Notes: generated by a model from the letters alone, not told the origin. A stretch of DNA of 64,000 nt from CAYMTR01 sp964393405 (GCA_964393405.1 CAYMTR010000001.1:186001-250000); one strand, 5' to 3'; counted from the first letter of the stretch, positions 53,577 to 63,373 are shown. Program-made: numbers and translations.

Positions 53577-53729
53577 ACCTCAAAAACAAACTACTGATTA
53601 CCTTTTTTCAACAACTTGGCTCAACCAATCAACAAATGTTCAATTGTTAAAAGGTTTCTTATTGTACGTTTAAAATGATAAAACTGTTTCATATTATATA
53701 AAGATTAATATACTTTAACAAAAAAATAA

Positions 53730-54962
53730 ATGGCAGTAAAGGAAAATACTGAAAACAGTCCGCAGGAAGTTGATATATGCTTTCACAATATCAATCTTAC
53801 CAACGCACTGATTGCTTTTGCTGCAATAAAATCAGGCTGTAAAGTTGCAATTGTATTGCCTCCTGAAATTAACTGGAAATACCAACCCTCAATCACACAA
53901 TATTATCCAGCGGGGATATTTCAATTGCCCGGTGCTTTGTCAAACTTCTTTTTCCTAAAAAAGTTATCGGCATTGTTTCCAAACCTTGTTTATCCGGTCA
54001 GGGTGTTCAATTTTGCAACATTTTCAAGTTATCATTTCAGATTTCTTCTTTTTGCAGATGTACTTCTTGGCAGAGGTCGCGAGAAAGCTACATTGCCAAT
54101 CAATGTCTCAAAATATCCTGCGCTAAAGCCTATAAAGAACCTAAAAAAAGGAGCTTTGGCATATGAATACAGGATAGACAGGAATATGATAATTTATGAG
54201 CTTCTGGAGCTCTGCAAGGCTAATAATGTCCTAATAGTAAGAGATAATCAGAATGTTAAGGAAAAGATAAATGCCAAGCTGAACATCTTTAGTCAACCTT
54301 TTCAGTTTGAACTTAATGCGGTAAGATTATTTAATACAAGGTTGAGTTTCGGGAATGACATAAGGGTAAATACATCAGCAATAGATATGCAAAGTCAGTA
54401 TATCAACAACGATACAATTTTGCATTTCATCATCACCAGAAAGGTAAACCGCAAAGAATTTCTTAAGCACTGTCACGTTATTATAGAAAGTATCGGTTTA
54501 GAAAATAACGAAGAAATAGAAGCTCAGCTTTTAAATATATACGACTGTAATAAACTGATTAACACGAACTTCTCGAAGAGGGACAGGTTCGTATATGATC
54601 CGCAGATAAGGTTCTTTAAAAATTATTACAGGAATATTGAATTTCAAATCAGCATTTTAATAGGTAAAAACATAAGGCTTGAAAAGGGGCTTAAAAAAGT
54701 AAGAGGCAACAGAATATCTACTGTAAACTTTCTTCATATTCAAGCAGAGTGTGAAGAGAAATATGATCAGGCAAAACAAACAGGGATTTCATATGACAAG
54801 TTTCAATATTACTTTTACAGATATCGTAAGGTAATTGATATTTTCATAGAGAATGCATATAAAAAGTTCAGGACAAACAGGAATGCTGATATTATATGGG
54901 GTGAGACAGAAAAAGAATTTCAGGAATCGGTAAAAAACAATACAGCATATATAGCACAATAA
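53730..54962 (+). CDS. GlpD-like protein with a degenerate dinucleotide-binding motif
   Basis: 410 residues. The order of segments recalls FAD-dependent glycerol-3-phosphate dehydrogenase: a first beta-alpha-beta unit (VDICFHNINLTNALIAFAAI, then KVAIVLPP), a stretch like the GlpD loop of aligned Leu/Pro residues (LFPNLVYPVRVFNF), then LLFADVLLGRGRE and KKGALAYEYRIDRNMIIYELL. The Gly-rich FAD motif GxGxxG has become HNINLTN, so classic FAD binding is doubtful. The C-terminal half is Lys-rich and unlike GlpD. It may be a pseudoenzyme. It begins an isolated transcript before the SDR run. Confidence 0.5.
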   Translation: MAVKENTENSPQEVDICFHNINLTNALIAFAAIKSGCKVAIVLPPEINWKYQPSITQYYPAGIFQLPGALSNFFFLKKLSALFPNLVYPVRVFNFATFSSYHFRFLLFADVLLGRGREKATLPINVSKYPALKPIKNLKKGALAYEYRIDRNMIIYELLELCKANNVLIVRDNQNVKEKINAKLNIFSQPFQFELNAVRLFNTRLSFGNDIRVNTSAIDMQSQYINNDTILHFIITRKVNRKEFLKHCHVIIESIGLENNEEIEAQLLNIYDCNKLINTNFSKRDRFVYDPQIRFFKNYYRNIEFQISILIGKNIRLEKGLKKVRGNRISTVNFLHIQAECEEKYDQAKQTGISYDKFQYYFYRYRKVIDIFIENAYKKFRTNRNADIIWGETEKEFQESVKNNTAYIAQ

Positions 54963-54978
54963 CTTTAATAATTTTCAA

Positions 54979-55857
54979 ATGGATAAGATAGTTTTAGTAA
55001 CAGGGGCATCGTCGGGTATAGGGAAAGAAACTGTTTTGCTGTTGTTGAAAGAGGGTGGTTATAAAGTTTATGCTGCTGCAAGGCGCATAGAAATGATGAG
55101 TGATATTAAAGAAAAAGGTGCATTGGTAGAAAAGCTTGATGTAACCGATGAAGGATCAGTCAGGGAGTTAGTCGCAAAAATAAATTCAGAATCAGGAGGT
55201 ATAGACATCCTTTTAAATAACGCCGGTTACGGTTCGCTTGGATCAATTGAGGATGTTCCGCTTGAGGAGGCAAAGAAACAATTTGCTGTAAATGTATTTG
55301 GCCTTGCTTCACTTATTCAGCTTGTTTTACCAAAAATGCGTGAGAAAGGGAAAGGCTTGATAATAAATGTTTCCTCTGTTGGAGGTAAGATGAGCATGCC
55401 CCTTGGTGGATGGTACCACTCAACCAAATTTGCCGTTGAAGGGCTAAGCAACAGTTTACGAATGGAAGTGAAACCTTTTGGTATTGATGTGGTTTTGATA
55501 GAACCGGGACCAATCTTATCGGAATGGAGCACTATTGCAACCGATAACATGATAAAAACTTCAGGAGAAGGTGCATATAAAAATGCATCCTTACTAATGG
55601 CAAGGAACTTCGGCTTGATGTATCAGGAAAACCACACTTCTACTTCTTTGGATGTGGCAAATACCATCATGAAAGCAATTAGGTCGCGTAGGCCAAAGAC
55701 CAGGTATCCGACAGGAAAATACGCCCGTACGATACTTTTTTTCAACAAGATTCTTTGCGACAGAATGTTTGACAAAATGGTAAGTCAATTAATGAAGGAT
55801 TCAGGAATCATGAAATTTTTGGCAGCTCGATTAGAAAAGAACAAAAAAATGGACTAG
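54979..55857 (+). CDS. Short-chain dehydrogenase/reductase
   Basis: 292 residues. Cofactor motif TGASSGIGKE, NNAGYGSLG, catalytic Ser in NVSSVGGKMS and YxxxK in WYHSTKFAVEGL. The extra C-terminal 45 residues (TRYPTGKYARTILFF) fit the classical-extended SDR group active on steroids, retinoids or long-chain carbonyls. Catalytic residues are complete. It begins 16 bp after the GlpD-like gene and is followed by the MBL gene after 9 bp, so these genes likely form one transcript. Confidence 0.9.
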   Translation: MDKIVLVTGASSGIGKETVLLLLKEGGYKVYAAARRIEMMSDIKEKGALVEKLDVTDEGSVRELVAKINSESGGIDILLNNAGYGSLGSIEDVPLEEAKKQFAVNVFGLASLIQLVLPKMREKGKGLIINVSSVGGKMSMPLGGWYHSTKFAVEGLSNSLRMEVKPFGIDVVLIEPGPILSEWSTIATDNMIKTSGEGAYKNASLLMARNFGLMYQENHTSTSLDVANTIMKAIRSRRPKTRYPTGKYARTILFFNKILCDRMFDKMVSQLMKDSGIMKFLAARLEKNKKMD

Positions 55858-55866
55858 TCGGAATTA

Positions 55867-56973
55867 ATGAAGAAAAAAATGGTATTCCTTTTAGTAGTTT
55901 TAGTTATACTAATACTTACACCTATTGTATTCTTAAGAATAGCCCCCCAGTTAGGCAGTAAGGCTGAAGGTGAAAGTCTTAAAAAGATTGAAAAGTCTCC
56001 CAACTATAAAATGGGTTTTTTCATCAATCCGGTAGAAACAGATTTTACAATACCATCGAACAAAGTATTTAAAGAGATGTATCGGAAGTCGGCAAACAGG
56101 ATTCCGGAAAAAGAAATTGTCACCTACCCTGTTAACACCGATGCGTATAAAACCTTATCCGACAGTAATGTGATATTTACATGGTTAGGACATTCCACAA
56201 TGTTGATAAAAATTAGTGGAACGACAATACTGATAGACCCTGTTTTCAGCAAAAGAGCTTCTTTAATTTCTTTTATCGGACCAAAAAAATTCAGATATTC
56301 AAATGAATATACTGTTGATAATTTACCAAAAGCAGATATTGTAGTTATTTCGCATGATCACTATGATCATCTTGATTTCAAGACTATCAAGAAGTTGAAA
56401 AACAAGGTTGATAATTTCATTGTACCTTTAGGGTTAAAAGCACACTTAACACATTGGGGGGTAGAAAGCAAAAAAATAGAAGAGCTCGATTTGTGGGAGG
56501 AAGTGACTTTAAATGGGATCAGTTTTATTTCAACCCCTGCGCGTCATTTTTCAGGCAGGCAGTTGAATGACAGATTTAAAACTTTATGGTGTGGTTGGGT
56601 ACTAAAGAGTAAAAACCACTCATTGTTCTTTTCCGGAGATTCAGGCTATTTTGATGTCTTCAAAGAAATAGGAGAAAAATACGGACCATTTGATTTATCC
56701 ATGATTGAGAATGGACAATACAGCATTTACTGGCCATATATACATATGAATCCCGAAGAAAGCGCTCAGGCGGCAATAGACTTGAAAAGCAAGGCAGCAA
56801 TGCCAATACACTGGGGAAAATTTAAACTTAGCATACATGAGTGGAACGAACCTCCAAGAAGGTTTTATAACTATGCGAAAGAACATGATCTTGCAGTAGT
56901 ATTGCCTTTAATTGGGCAAACATTCGATTTAGACAATCTTCCGGTAGATACGTCTTCTTTTTCGATCAATTAA
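55867..56973 (+). CDS. MBL-fold hydrolase (UlaG / NAPE-PLD-like), membrane-anchored
   Basis: 368 residues. An N-terminal hydrophobic helix (about 4-25) may be an anchor or a signal. The metallo-beta-lactamase motif is H163-D-H165-Y-D167-H168 in VVISHDHYDHLDF, followed by a distal ligand in FFSGDSGYF and PIHWGKFKLSIHEW. GHSTMLIKISGTTILIDPVF and ARHFSGRQL are typical of the NAPE-PLD-type branch that acts on lipids or phosphoesters. The active site appears complete. It sits between an SDR and an LD-carboxypeptidase gene; substrate unknown. Confidence 0.88.
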   Translation: MKKKMVFLLVVLVILILTPIVFLRIAPQLGSKAEGESLKKIEKSPNYKMGFFINPVETDFTIPSNKVFKEMYRKSANRIPEKEIVTYPVNTDAYKTLSDSNVIFTWLGHSTMLIKISGTTILIDPVFSKRASLISFIGPKKFRYSNEYTVDNLPKADIVVISHDHYDHLDFKTIKKLKNKVDNFIVPLGLKAHLTHWGVESKKIEELDLWEEVTLNGISFISTPARHFSGRQLNDRFKTLWCGWVLKSKNHSLFFSGDSGYFDVFKEIGEKYGPFDLSMIENGQYSIYWPYIHMNPEESAQAAIDLKSKAAMPIHWGKFKLSIHEWNEPPRRFYNYAKEHDLAVVLPLIGQTFDLDNLPVDTSSFSIN

Positions 56974-56984
56974 AAACAAAAAGT

Positions 56985-57890
56985 ATGATTATCACGCCTC
57001 CATACCTTAAATCCGGTGATAAGATAAGATTAATATCTCCGGGATCAAGAATCGACAGTGTTATTGTAGATTCAGGAGTTGAATTATTGAAATCACTGGG
57101 ATTCAATGTAGAAGTAGGGAAATATACCTTATCATCATTTAATCAGTATTCTGCAAAAGAAGAAGAGCGGGCTCAGGATCTTCATGAGGCAATTGATGAC
57201 AGTGAAGTTAAAGCAATATTTTGTACCCGTGGAGGATATGGAAGTTTAAGAACAGCAGAGTTGGTCGACTGGACCAAATTAATAAAATCGCCAAAATGGT
57301 TGATTGGGTTTAGCGATGTGACGGTCCTTCATTCCAAGCTTAACAAACTGAAAATATCATCAATACATGGCGTAATGCCAAAGTACTTTACGGCAGAGGG
57401 TAAGCCTTCAGAAAGTTTTAAGCATCTGATGGAAGCTCTTTCAGGAAAGAAGCTTGAATATAAAGTTCAGGGAAACATATTTAACAGAGAAGGTTCAGCA
57501 AAAGCACCCATTGTGGGGGGCAATCTGTCAATACTTTATAGTCTGCGAGGAACAGCTTACGACATTACAACAAAAGGAAAGATTCTTTTCATAGAAGATC
57601 TGAGCGAATACAAATATCATATTGACAGGATGATGATGAACCTTAAGGTTGGAGGTAAGCTAAGTGAACTTAAGGGCTTACTCGTGGGCAGTTTTTCAGA
57701 TATTAAAGATAATAATACCCCCTTTGGTAAATCAGTTGAAGAGATAATCCTCGATTCAGTAAAAGATTATAATTATCCGGTTATATTTAATTTTCCTGGG
57801 GGACATACAAAAGACAATTACCCTTTAAAGCTTGGTATGAAAGTAAAAATAAAAGTCGGTAAGGAAATTGCCTCAGTGGTCCAGGAATAA
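56985..57890 (+). CDS. LD-carboxypeptidase (peptidase S66)
   Basis: 301 residues. The S66 triad is visible: nucleophile S110 in WLIGFSDVTVLHSKL, E204 in LFIEDLSEY and H274 in FPGGHTKDNYPL. Other landmarks are CTRGGYGSLRTAELV and LKGLLVGSFSDI. It removes the terminal D-Ala from murein tetrapeptides during peptidoglycan recycling, normally in the cytoplasm, and no signal peptide is seen here. It follows the MBL gene by 11 bp and precedes yraN by about 20 bp. Confidence 0.92.
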   Translation: MIITPPYLKSGDKIRLISPGSRIDSVIVDSGVELLKSLGFNVEVGKYTLSSFNQYSAKEEERAQDLHEAIDDSEVKAIFCTRGGYGSLRTAELVDWTKLIKSPKWLIGFSDVTVLHSKLNKLKISSIHGVMPKYFTAEGKPSESFKHLMEALSGKKLEYKVQGNIFNREGSAKAPIVGGNLSILYSLRGTAYDITTKGKILFIEDLSEYKYHIDRMMMNLKVGGKLSELKGLLVGSFSDIKDNNTPFGKSVEEIILDSVKDYNYPVIFNFPGGHTKDNYPLKLGMKVKIKVGKEIASVVQE

Positions 57891-57913
57891 TTTTAACTCC
57901 CAAACAAATAAAG

Positions 57914-58285
57914 ATGGCCAAACATATCGATTTAGGCAAAAAAGGAGAAGACATTGCCTGTGATTATCTAATAAAGGAAGGATATTTTATTGTAGAAAGA
58001 AACTGGCGTTTTATAAGGAATGAGATAGACATTATTGCTTTTGACGACAAAGAGTTAGTAATCATAGAAGTTAAAACTCGCAATGCCTACAACTATCAGG
58101 AAGCAAGTGAATCTATATCCAGGAATAAAATAATCTTTCTGACAAAAGCAGCCGAGCATTTCATTTATGACCGGGATATTAATACCGACACTCGTTTTGA
58201 TGTAATATCCATAAAATGGATTTCAGAAGAAAGATTTGAACTTGAACATTTTAAAGATGCATTTAGCCCTTTAGTCAGCAGATAA
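57914..58285 (+). CDS. yraN: YraN/UPF0102-family protein
   Basis: 123 residues. The family signature is LGKKGEDIACDYLIKEGYFIVERNWR, followed by a nuclease-like EIDIIAF...LVIIEVKTRN core (Asp, then Glu-x-Lys). YraN proteins have a restriction-endonuclease-like fold and are often encoded near rnh or peptidoglycan genes; the cellular role is still unclear. It has no export signal. It lies between the LD-carboxypeptidase and dut. Confidence 0.92.
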   Translation: MAKHIDLGKKGEDIACDYLIKEGYFIVERNWRFIRNEIDIIAFDDKELVIIEVKTRNAYNYQEASESISRNKIIFLTKAAEHFIYDRDINTDTRFDVISIKWISEERFELEHFKDAFSPLVSR

Positions 58286-58369
58286 TAATAAAACCAGTTT
58301 ACTATTATCAGATTGAATTTTATCTAAGATTGTATATCTTAGCGGCTTAATTTGTTTTCGCAATTCACA

Positions 58370-58804
58370 ATGGTCATAAAAATCGTTAATAAATCAAATA
58401 ATCCCTTACCGGAATATAGCACTGCTTTGTCGGCCGGGATGGATCTTCGTTCATTTCTGAATGAAGATGTATTACTCAAGCCGTTACAGAGGGCGTTGAT
58501 ACCCACAGGATTATACATACAATTGCCAGAAGGTTATGAAGCACAAATAAGGCCTCGCAGTGGTTTGGCAATAAAACATGGAATATCTGTTTTAAATACA
58601 CCCGGAACGATAGATGCAGACTATCGTGGAGAAATTGGCGTAATTATTGTTAATCTTTCAAATGATGATTTCATCATAAAGAGTGGTGAGCGTATCTGTC
58701 AGATGATAATATCGAGGCATGAAAAAGCAGATTGGGAAAAGGTTGAGATTTTAGATGAAACAGTCAGGGGAGCCGGAGGATTCGGTCATACCGGCAAATA
58801 TTAA
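58370..58804 (+). CDS. dut: dUTP diphosphatase
   Basis: 144 residues from the ATG at 58370; an in-frame TTG at 58352 is rejected. All five dUTPase motifs are visible: AGMDLRSF, the RPRSGLA segment, GTIDADYRGEIGVI, RICQMIISR and the C-terminal glycine-rich RGAGGFGHTGK. It hydrolyses dUTP to dUMP and keeps uracil out of DNA. It leads directly into a TPR lipoprotein gene, with 10 bp between stop and start. Confidence 0.96.
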   Translation: MVIKIVNKSNNPLPEYSTALSAGMDLRSFLNEDVLLKPLQRALIPTGLYIQLPEGYEAQIRPRSGLAIKHGISVLNTPGTIDADYRGEIGVIIVNLSNDDFIIKSGERICQMIISRHEKADWEKVEILDETVRGAGGFGHTGKY

Positions 58805-58814
58805 AAACAAGAAG

Positions 58815-60578
58815 ATGAACAAATACCTTATATTACTAATCTTTATTTTACCATTTTTATTTACCAATTGCACCACTAAGAAAGTTGCTGTCAGCAGTAA
58901 ACAAAAAGATATTGTCAAAGTAGAAAAGACAGATTCAATTTCAGAACAAAAGAGAATTGAATTTGAGTTTTTGTATATCGAGGGTTTGAAGCAGAAAATG
59001 ATTGGTAGTCCGGATAATGCTATTCAGTATTTCAATAGCTGTCTTGAAATTAATCCTAATTCTGCAGCAGTTCTTTATGAGCTAGCCAACATTCACACAT
59101 CGAGAAATGACTTTTCAAGTGCAAAGGCATTATTAGAGAAAGCCATTCAGATAAATCCTGACAACAAATGGTATAAACTTCTTCTTGCTCAGATATATCA
59201 AAATAACAAACAATACGTTGAGGCCAGCAAGATATACAGTAATCTAATAAAAAGTGATCCTGACAATCTTGATTATTATTATCTGAATGCCCTATTGCTT
59301 ACCTCAGGAGAGAAATATGATGAAGCAATAAAAGCCTACAAGCAGATTGAAGACAAAATTGGATTCAACGAACAGGTTAGTCTTGCCCGGCAACAGTTAT
59401 ACCGTATTTCAGGAAATAATAAAGAAGCATACGAAGAAATAGAAAAACTGATAAAATTCAATCCGGGAGTACCTGAATATTATGGAGTAATGGCCGATAT
59501 GTATAAGGAAGACGGCAATATGGTAAAAGCCCTTGAGTACTATAATAAGGTACTTGAAGCTGATCCCAACAATGGTTTTGTACATTTCTCGCTAGCCACT
59601 TATTATATCCAGAACAAAGACTTTACCAAAGCATTTGATCATGCTAAACAAGGTTTTTCAAATCCTGAGATTGAAATCGAAACAAAGATTCAGCTTTATC
59701 TTATGCTATCGACAGCACCAGGAGAAAACAAACTATCAGATGCACAGATTGAAGATCTGATAAATTTGATTAGTGTGGCGCACCCAAGTGATTCAAGGAG
59801 CTATAGTATTATTGCAGATTTTTTATTACAAAAGGACCGGCTTCAGGAAGCAAGAATCAATATAGTAAAAGCACTTGACATAGATCCTAACTCTTATCCT
59901 GTTTGGGAACAGTTAGTATTGGTTGACAATCAAATAGGAGATTATGAAAACATGAAGAAGGACAGTGAAAAAGCTATTGAACTGTTTCCTTCGCAAGGTC
60001 TTTTATATGTGCTAAACTCAGTAGCTTCATTACAGCTTAAAGATTATAATAACGCATTAAAAATCCTTGATCAAGGACAAACATATATAATCGACAACAA
60101 GAAGCTTGAAGCTCAGTTTGAGCTTTACAGGGCTGAAGCCTATTATAACCTTAAAGATAGGAGTAAGGCATTTTCTGCTTTTGAAAAAGTAATTGAGATT
60201 GAGCCGGAGAATTATATGGCAATGAATAATTATGCCTATTATCTTTCAATAGGCAGCGAGCAGCTTGATAAGGCAGAAACATTAAGCAGTATGGTAATCA
60301 AGGCAAATCCTGATAATCCAACATACTTAGATACCCATGCATGGGTTCTGTTCAAGAAAAAAGAATACCGCCTTGCAAAATTTTATATGGAAACAGCCGT
60401 TAAGAACGGTGGCTCTGAGAATGACGTTATTGTTGAACACTATGGAGACATACTCTATATGCTTAATGAAATTGACGGGGCATTAGAAAACTGGAATAAA
60501 TCTTTGGAATTAGGGAATAAATCAGAGACACTAAAGCAAAAAATTGAGGAAAAGCGCTTTATAGAAGGAGAAGAGTAA
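58815..60578 (+). CDS. TPR-repeat lipoprotein
   Basis: 587 residues from the ATG at 58815, chosen because it gives a lipobox (LFTNC, Cys at 19); an in-frame ATG at 58755 lies inside dut. About a dozen TPR-like repeats follow (for example PDNAIQYFNSCLEINPNSAAV and KALEYYNKVLEADPNNGFV). TPR lipoproteins in Bacteroidota often organise outer-membrane complexes. It lies in the order dut, TPR, DUF4292, EnvC-like, which recurs in this phylum, so the proteins may act together in envelope maintenance. Confidence 0.85.
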   Translation: MNKYLILLIFILPFLFTNCTTKKVAVSSKQKDIVKVEKTDSISEQKRIEFEFLYIEGLKQKMIGSPDNAIQYFNSCLEINPNSAAVLYELANIHTSRNDFSSAKALLEKAIQINPDNKWYKLLLAQIYQNNKQYVEASKIYSNLIKSDPDNLDYYYLNALLLTSGEKYDEAIKAYKQIEDKIGFNEQVSLARQQLYRISGNNKEAYEEIEKLIKFNPGVPEYYGVMADMYKEDGNMVKALEYYNKVLEADPNNGFVHFSLATYYIQNKDFTKAFDHAKQGFSNPEIEIETKIQLYLMLSTAPGENKLSDAQIEDLINLISVAHPSDSRSYSIIADFLLQKDRLQEARINIVKALDIDPNSYPVWEQLVLVDNQIGDYENMKKDSEKAIELFPSQGLLYVLNSVASLQLKDYNNALKILDQGQTYIIDNKKLEAQFELYRAEAYYNLKDRSKAFSAFEKVIEIEPENYMAMNNYAYYLSIGSEQLDKAETLSSMVIKANPDNPTYLDTHAWVLFKKKEYRLAKFYMETAVKNGGSENDVIVEHYGDILYMLNEIDGALENWNKSLELGNKSETLKQKIEEKRFIEGEE

Positions 60579-60586
60579 AATATCAA

Positions 60587-61474
60587 ATGAGAATAGAATT
60601 TAAAAACATAAAACACATTCTTATTGTAGCAGCTGTTGTGTTGTTAGCGGTATCGTGTAGTACTACAAGGAATTTGCCTGTTTCGGAAATCAAGCCAATG
60701 CCTGCAACAAAGATTATCAGGAAGGTAGAGAGTAAAAAGCCAATATATCAGAATTATGTTGCTAAGAAAGTCTCTATTGAATTTGAGAATGAAGAAAGTA
60801 ATGGTTCTTTCTCCGGACAGTTTAAAATCAAAAGAAATAAATCGATCATATTTTCTGTAAAAAAATTGTCGGTGCCTCTTGGGAAAGCATTTTTGACACA
60901 GGACAGTCTTTTTTTAGTTAACTATTTTGACAGGAGTTACATTGCGGATGACATTGAGAGATTGCAACAACTTTTAGGCATTGATCTTGATTTTAACACC
61001 TTGCAGGCTCTGCTTACTGCTGATATAAGCAGAATCATTGAAGAGGAAGGTGTTGATAAAGAACTTATTTCGACAATTGATTCTCAGATGTATCGTATTG
61101 ACAGTAAATACGACCCAAGGATTAGCAAAGCTATTTCAACAGGAAATGAAAAAAGGCTTAGTCGGTTTATGAAAAGGATGGATGATTCAGAGTTTCTTAA
61201 TTATTCAGTATGGGTAGATCCTCAATACTTTGTGATAAGAAAATTGATATTAAAAAACATTAAAAGTAAAGAGGATGTTACAATAAACTTCAATGAATAT
61301 GAGCTTGTTGGAAGGAGTCTCTTTCCCCAACAACTTATGCTTGAATATTACAGCCCCAAAAATAAGATGAAAGTAGAAATCAATCTTTCCAAGCTATCAG
61401 TAAAAGCTGATAACGATTTCACTTTCAATATTCCTGAAAAATATGAAAGAATGAACCTAACTAATGGAAAATGA
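60587..61474 (+). CDS. DUF4292 lipoprotein
   Basis: 295 residues. Lipoprotein signal MRIEFKNIKHILIVAAVVLLAVSC with Cys at 24. The mature part has the LolB-like alternating strands of DUF4292 (KVSIEFENEESNGSFSGQFKI, KSIIFSVKKLSVPLGKAFLT, YVSVW-type DSEFLNYSVWVDPQYFVIRK). Such proteins probably act on the periplasmic face in lipoprotein or lipid handling. It overlaps the EnvC-like gene by ATGA and follows the TPR lipoprotein by 8 bp. Confidence 0.82.
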   Translation: MRIEFKNIKHILIVAAVVLLAVSCSTTRNLPVSEIKPMPATKIIRKVESKKPIYQNYVAKKVSIEFENEESNGSFSGQFKIKRNKSIIFSVKKLSVPLGKAFLTQDSLFLVNYFDRSYIADDIERLQQLLGIDLDFNTLQALLTADISRIIEEEGVDKELISTIDSQMYRIDSKYDPRISKAISTGNEKRLSRFMKRMDDSEFLNYSVWVDPQYFVIRKLILKNIKSKEDVTINFNEYELVGRSLFPQQLMLEYYSPKNKMKVEINLSKLSVKADNDFTFNIPEKYERMNLTNGK

Positions 61475-62643
61475 AAGCTGGGGTAGTCATATTATTGGTT
61501 TTATTTTCATTAATTGTTAATGCGCAGTCGCTTGATGTACTTAAAGCCAGAAAAGCCAAGACACAGAAAGAGATTGAATACACAACATTCTTGCTAAATA
61601 AGACTGGTGAAAATTCCAAGGTATCACTTAACAAGCTTTCCATTCTTAATGAGCAAATTGATTTAAGGAACAATCTAATTCAGGATTGCAATTCCCAATT
61701 AAATTTACTTCAGAAATCAATAAGTGACAATCATTTTGTAATTCTACAGCTATCAGAAGATTTAGATAAGATTAAGTCAGATTATGCAAATATGATCCAA
61801 CAGGCATATAGAAACAGAGGAGATTACAACCATCTATTCTTTATCCTTTCAAGTGAGAGTTTCAATCAAGCGTATAAAAGATTATTTTACATCCGTCAGA
61901 TGGCTAGATACCGTGAGAATCAATCGCAGCAAATTGAGGCCATAAGAATGGTATTATTGCAAAAAACAGAGGACTTAAACGAGAAAAAGACTGAGCAGCA
62001 AGAGATATTAGGTCAACAAATGGCAGAAACATCAAAGCTCAGCACTGAAAAACAAAAACAGTCAAGTTATTATCAAGAGCTCAAGAAAAAAGAAAAAGAA
62101 CTTAAAAAACATCTTGAGCAACAACAAAGAATAGACGAGAAACTTGCCAGAGAAATTGATAGAATCATTTCAGAGGAAGCAAAGAAATCAAAAAAGAAAG
62201 TTAAAACTCCTGAGGAAAAAACATTGTCCGATAACTTTGAAAAGAACAAAGGACGGTTCCCATGGCCAGTAGCTTCTGGTATTGTTACTGACCGTTTTGG
62301 GGAACACGCCCACAGCGTAATGAGAAATGTTATAATAAACAACAATGGCATTGATATAACAACAAATCCTGGAGAAAAGGCACGTTCGATATTCAATGGT
62401 GTTGTCAGTAGGGTATTTGCCATTCCTGGAGGGAATATGGCTGTCATTATTCGTCATGGAGAATACTTAAGTGTATACTCTAACCTAAAGGAAGTATTTG
62501 TAAAGCAAGGAGAAAACGTTCAGACTAAACAGGATATAGGTCTCGTATACTCAGATTCCGGAGATGATAATAAAACCATATTAAAATTCCAGATCAGAAA
62601 AGAAAGCCTAAAACTAAATCCTGAAGAGTGGATATCAAAATAA
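61471..62643 (+). CDS. EnvC-like murein hydrolase activator with degenerate LytM domain
   Basis: 390 residues. A signal peptide (MKAGVVILLVLFSLIVNAQS) precedes a long coiled coil (about 25-240) and a C-terminal LytM/M23 fold (about 260-390). The zinc ligands of active M23 are missing: the first His is N292 (NNGID, with D295 kept), the YxHL motif reads YSNL with N338, and the HLHFE motif reads ILKFQ with K372. Like E. coli EnvC it should therefore activate an amidase rather than cut peptidoglycan itself. It overlaps the DUF4292 gene by 4 bp. Confidence 0.88.
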   Translation: MKAGVVILLVLFSLIVNAQSLDVLKARKAKTQKEIEYTTFLLNKTGENSKVSLNKLSILNEQIDLRNNLIQDCNSQLNLLQKSISDNHFVILQLSEDLDKIKSDYANMIQQAYRNRGDYNHLFFILSSESFNQAYKRLFYIRQMARYRENQSQQIEAIRMVLLQKTEDLNEKKTEQQEILGQQMAETSKLSTEKQKQSSYYQELKKKEKELKKHLEQQQRIDEKLAREIDRIISEEAKKSKKKVKTPEEKTLSDNFEKNKGRFPWPVASGIVTDRFGEHAHSVMRNVIINNNGIDITTNPGEKARSIFNGVVSRVFAIPGGNMAVIIRHGEYLSVYSNLKEVFVKQGENVQTKQDIGLVYSDSGDDNKTILKFQIRKESLKLNPEEWISK

Positions 62644-62653
62644 AAATCTAGAA

Positions 62654-63361
62654 ATGAAAAGATACAGGCACCTGTTCTTTGATCTTGATAACACACTGTA
62701 TGATTTTTCAAGCAATGCATATCTTGCGATGAAAGAAGCTTTCATTCAAATAGGCTTGTATGAAAAGTTACCTTCATTTGATATCTTTTTTAATTTTTAC
62801 ACTACAGTCAACGATGAGTTATGGTCGCTTTACAGGGAAAAAGAAATATCGAAAGATTTGCTTCGTGTTGAGCGTTTCAAAAGATCACTTAACAATTTTA
62901 ACATAACGCCTGAGATTTCTTATGTTGAAATTGATGACCTTTATCTGAAGTATATGTCAACACAAACCAATCTCTTCCCAGAAACAATAGAAATACTTCA
63001 GGAACTAAAGAAAAGAGCTTACATTCTCCATATCATAACAAACGGTTTCAAGGAAGTTCAAAAGGAGAAGCTTGTAAATACAGGACTTAACAAGTTTATG
63101 ACCAATGTATTTATTTCAGAAGAAATAAAATCGCCTAAGCCTTCACGTGAAATATTTGAATGGTCAATCAAAAGCAGTAATGCAAAAAAGAAAGAAAGTC
63201 TAATGATTGGTGATTCTTGGGATAGTGACATCGTAGGAGCAAAAAAGTTTGGTATTGATCAGGTATATTTTAATCCTGAAAGAGCAGAAATAGATTATAA
63301 GGGGTTTGGGGAAGCGACTTTTACCATTTACAAATTATCCGAATTATTAGAAATTTTATAG
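62654..63361 (+). CDS. YjjG-like HAD nucleotidase
   Basis: 235 residues. HAD motif I is LFFDLDNTLYDFSS with both aspartates, motif II is ILHIITNGF, motif III includes the Lys of SPKPSREIF, and motif IV is MIGDSWDSDIVGAKKFG. A helical cap domain of about 80 residues follows motif I. Members of this group dephosphorylate non-canonical pyrimidine nucleotides, which fits the dut gene upstream. It lies 10 bp after the EnvC-like gene in the same direction. Confidence 0.88.
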   Translation: MKRYRHLFFDLDNTLYDFSSNAYLAMKEAFIQIGLYEKLPSFDIFFNFYTTVNDELWSLYREKEISKDLLRVERFKRSLNNFNITPEISYVEIDDLYLKYMSTQTNLFPETIEILQELKKRAYILHIITNGFKEVQKEKLVNTGLNKFMTNVFISEEIKSPKPSREIFEWSIKSSNAKKKESLMIGDSWDSDIVGAKKFGIDQVYFNPERAEIDYKGFGEATFTIYKLSELLEIL

Positions 63362-63373
63362 ATTTGACATTAT

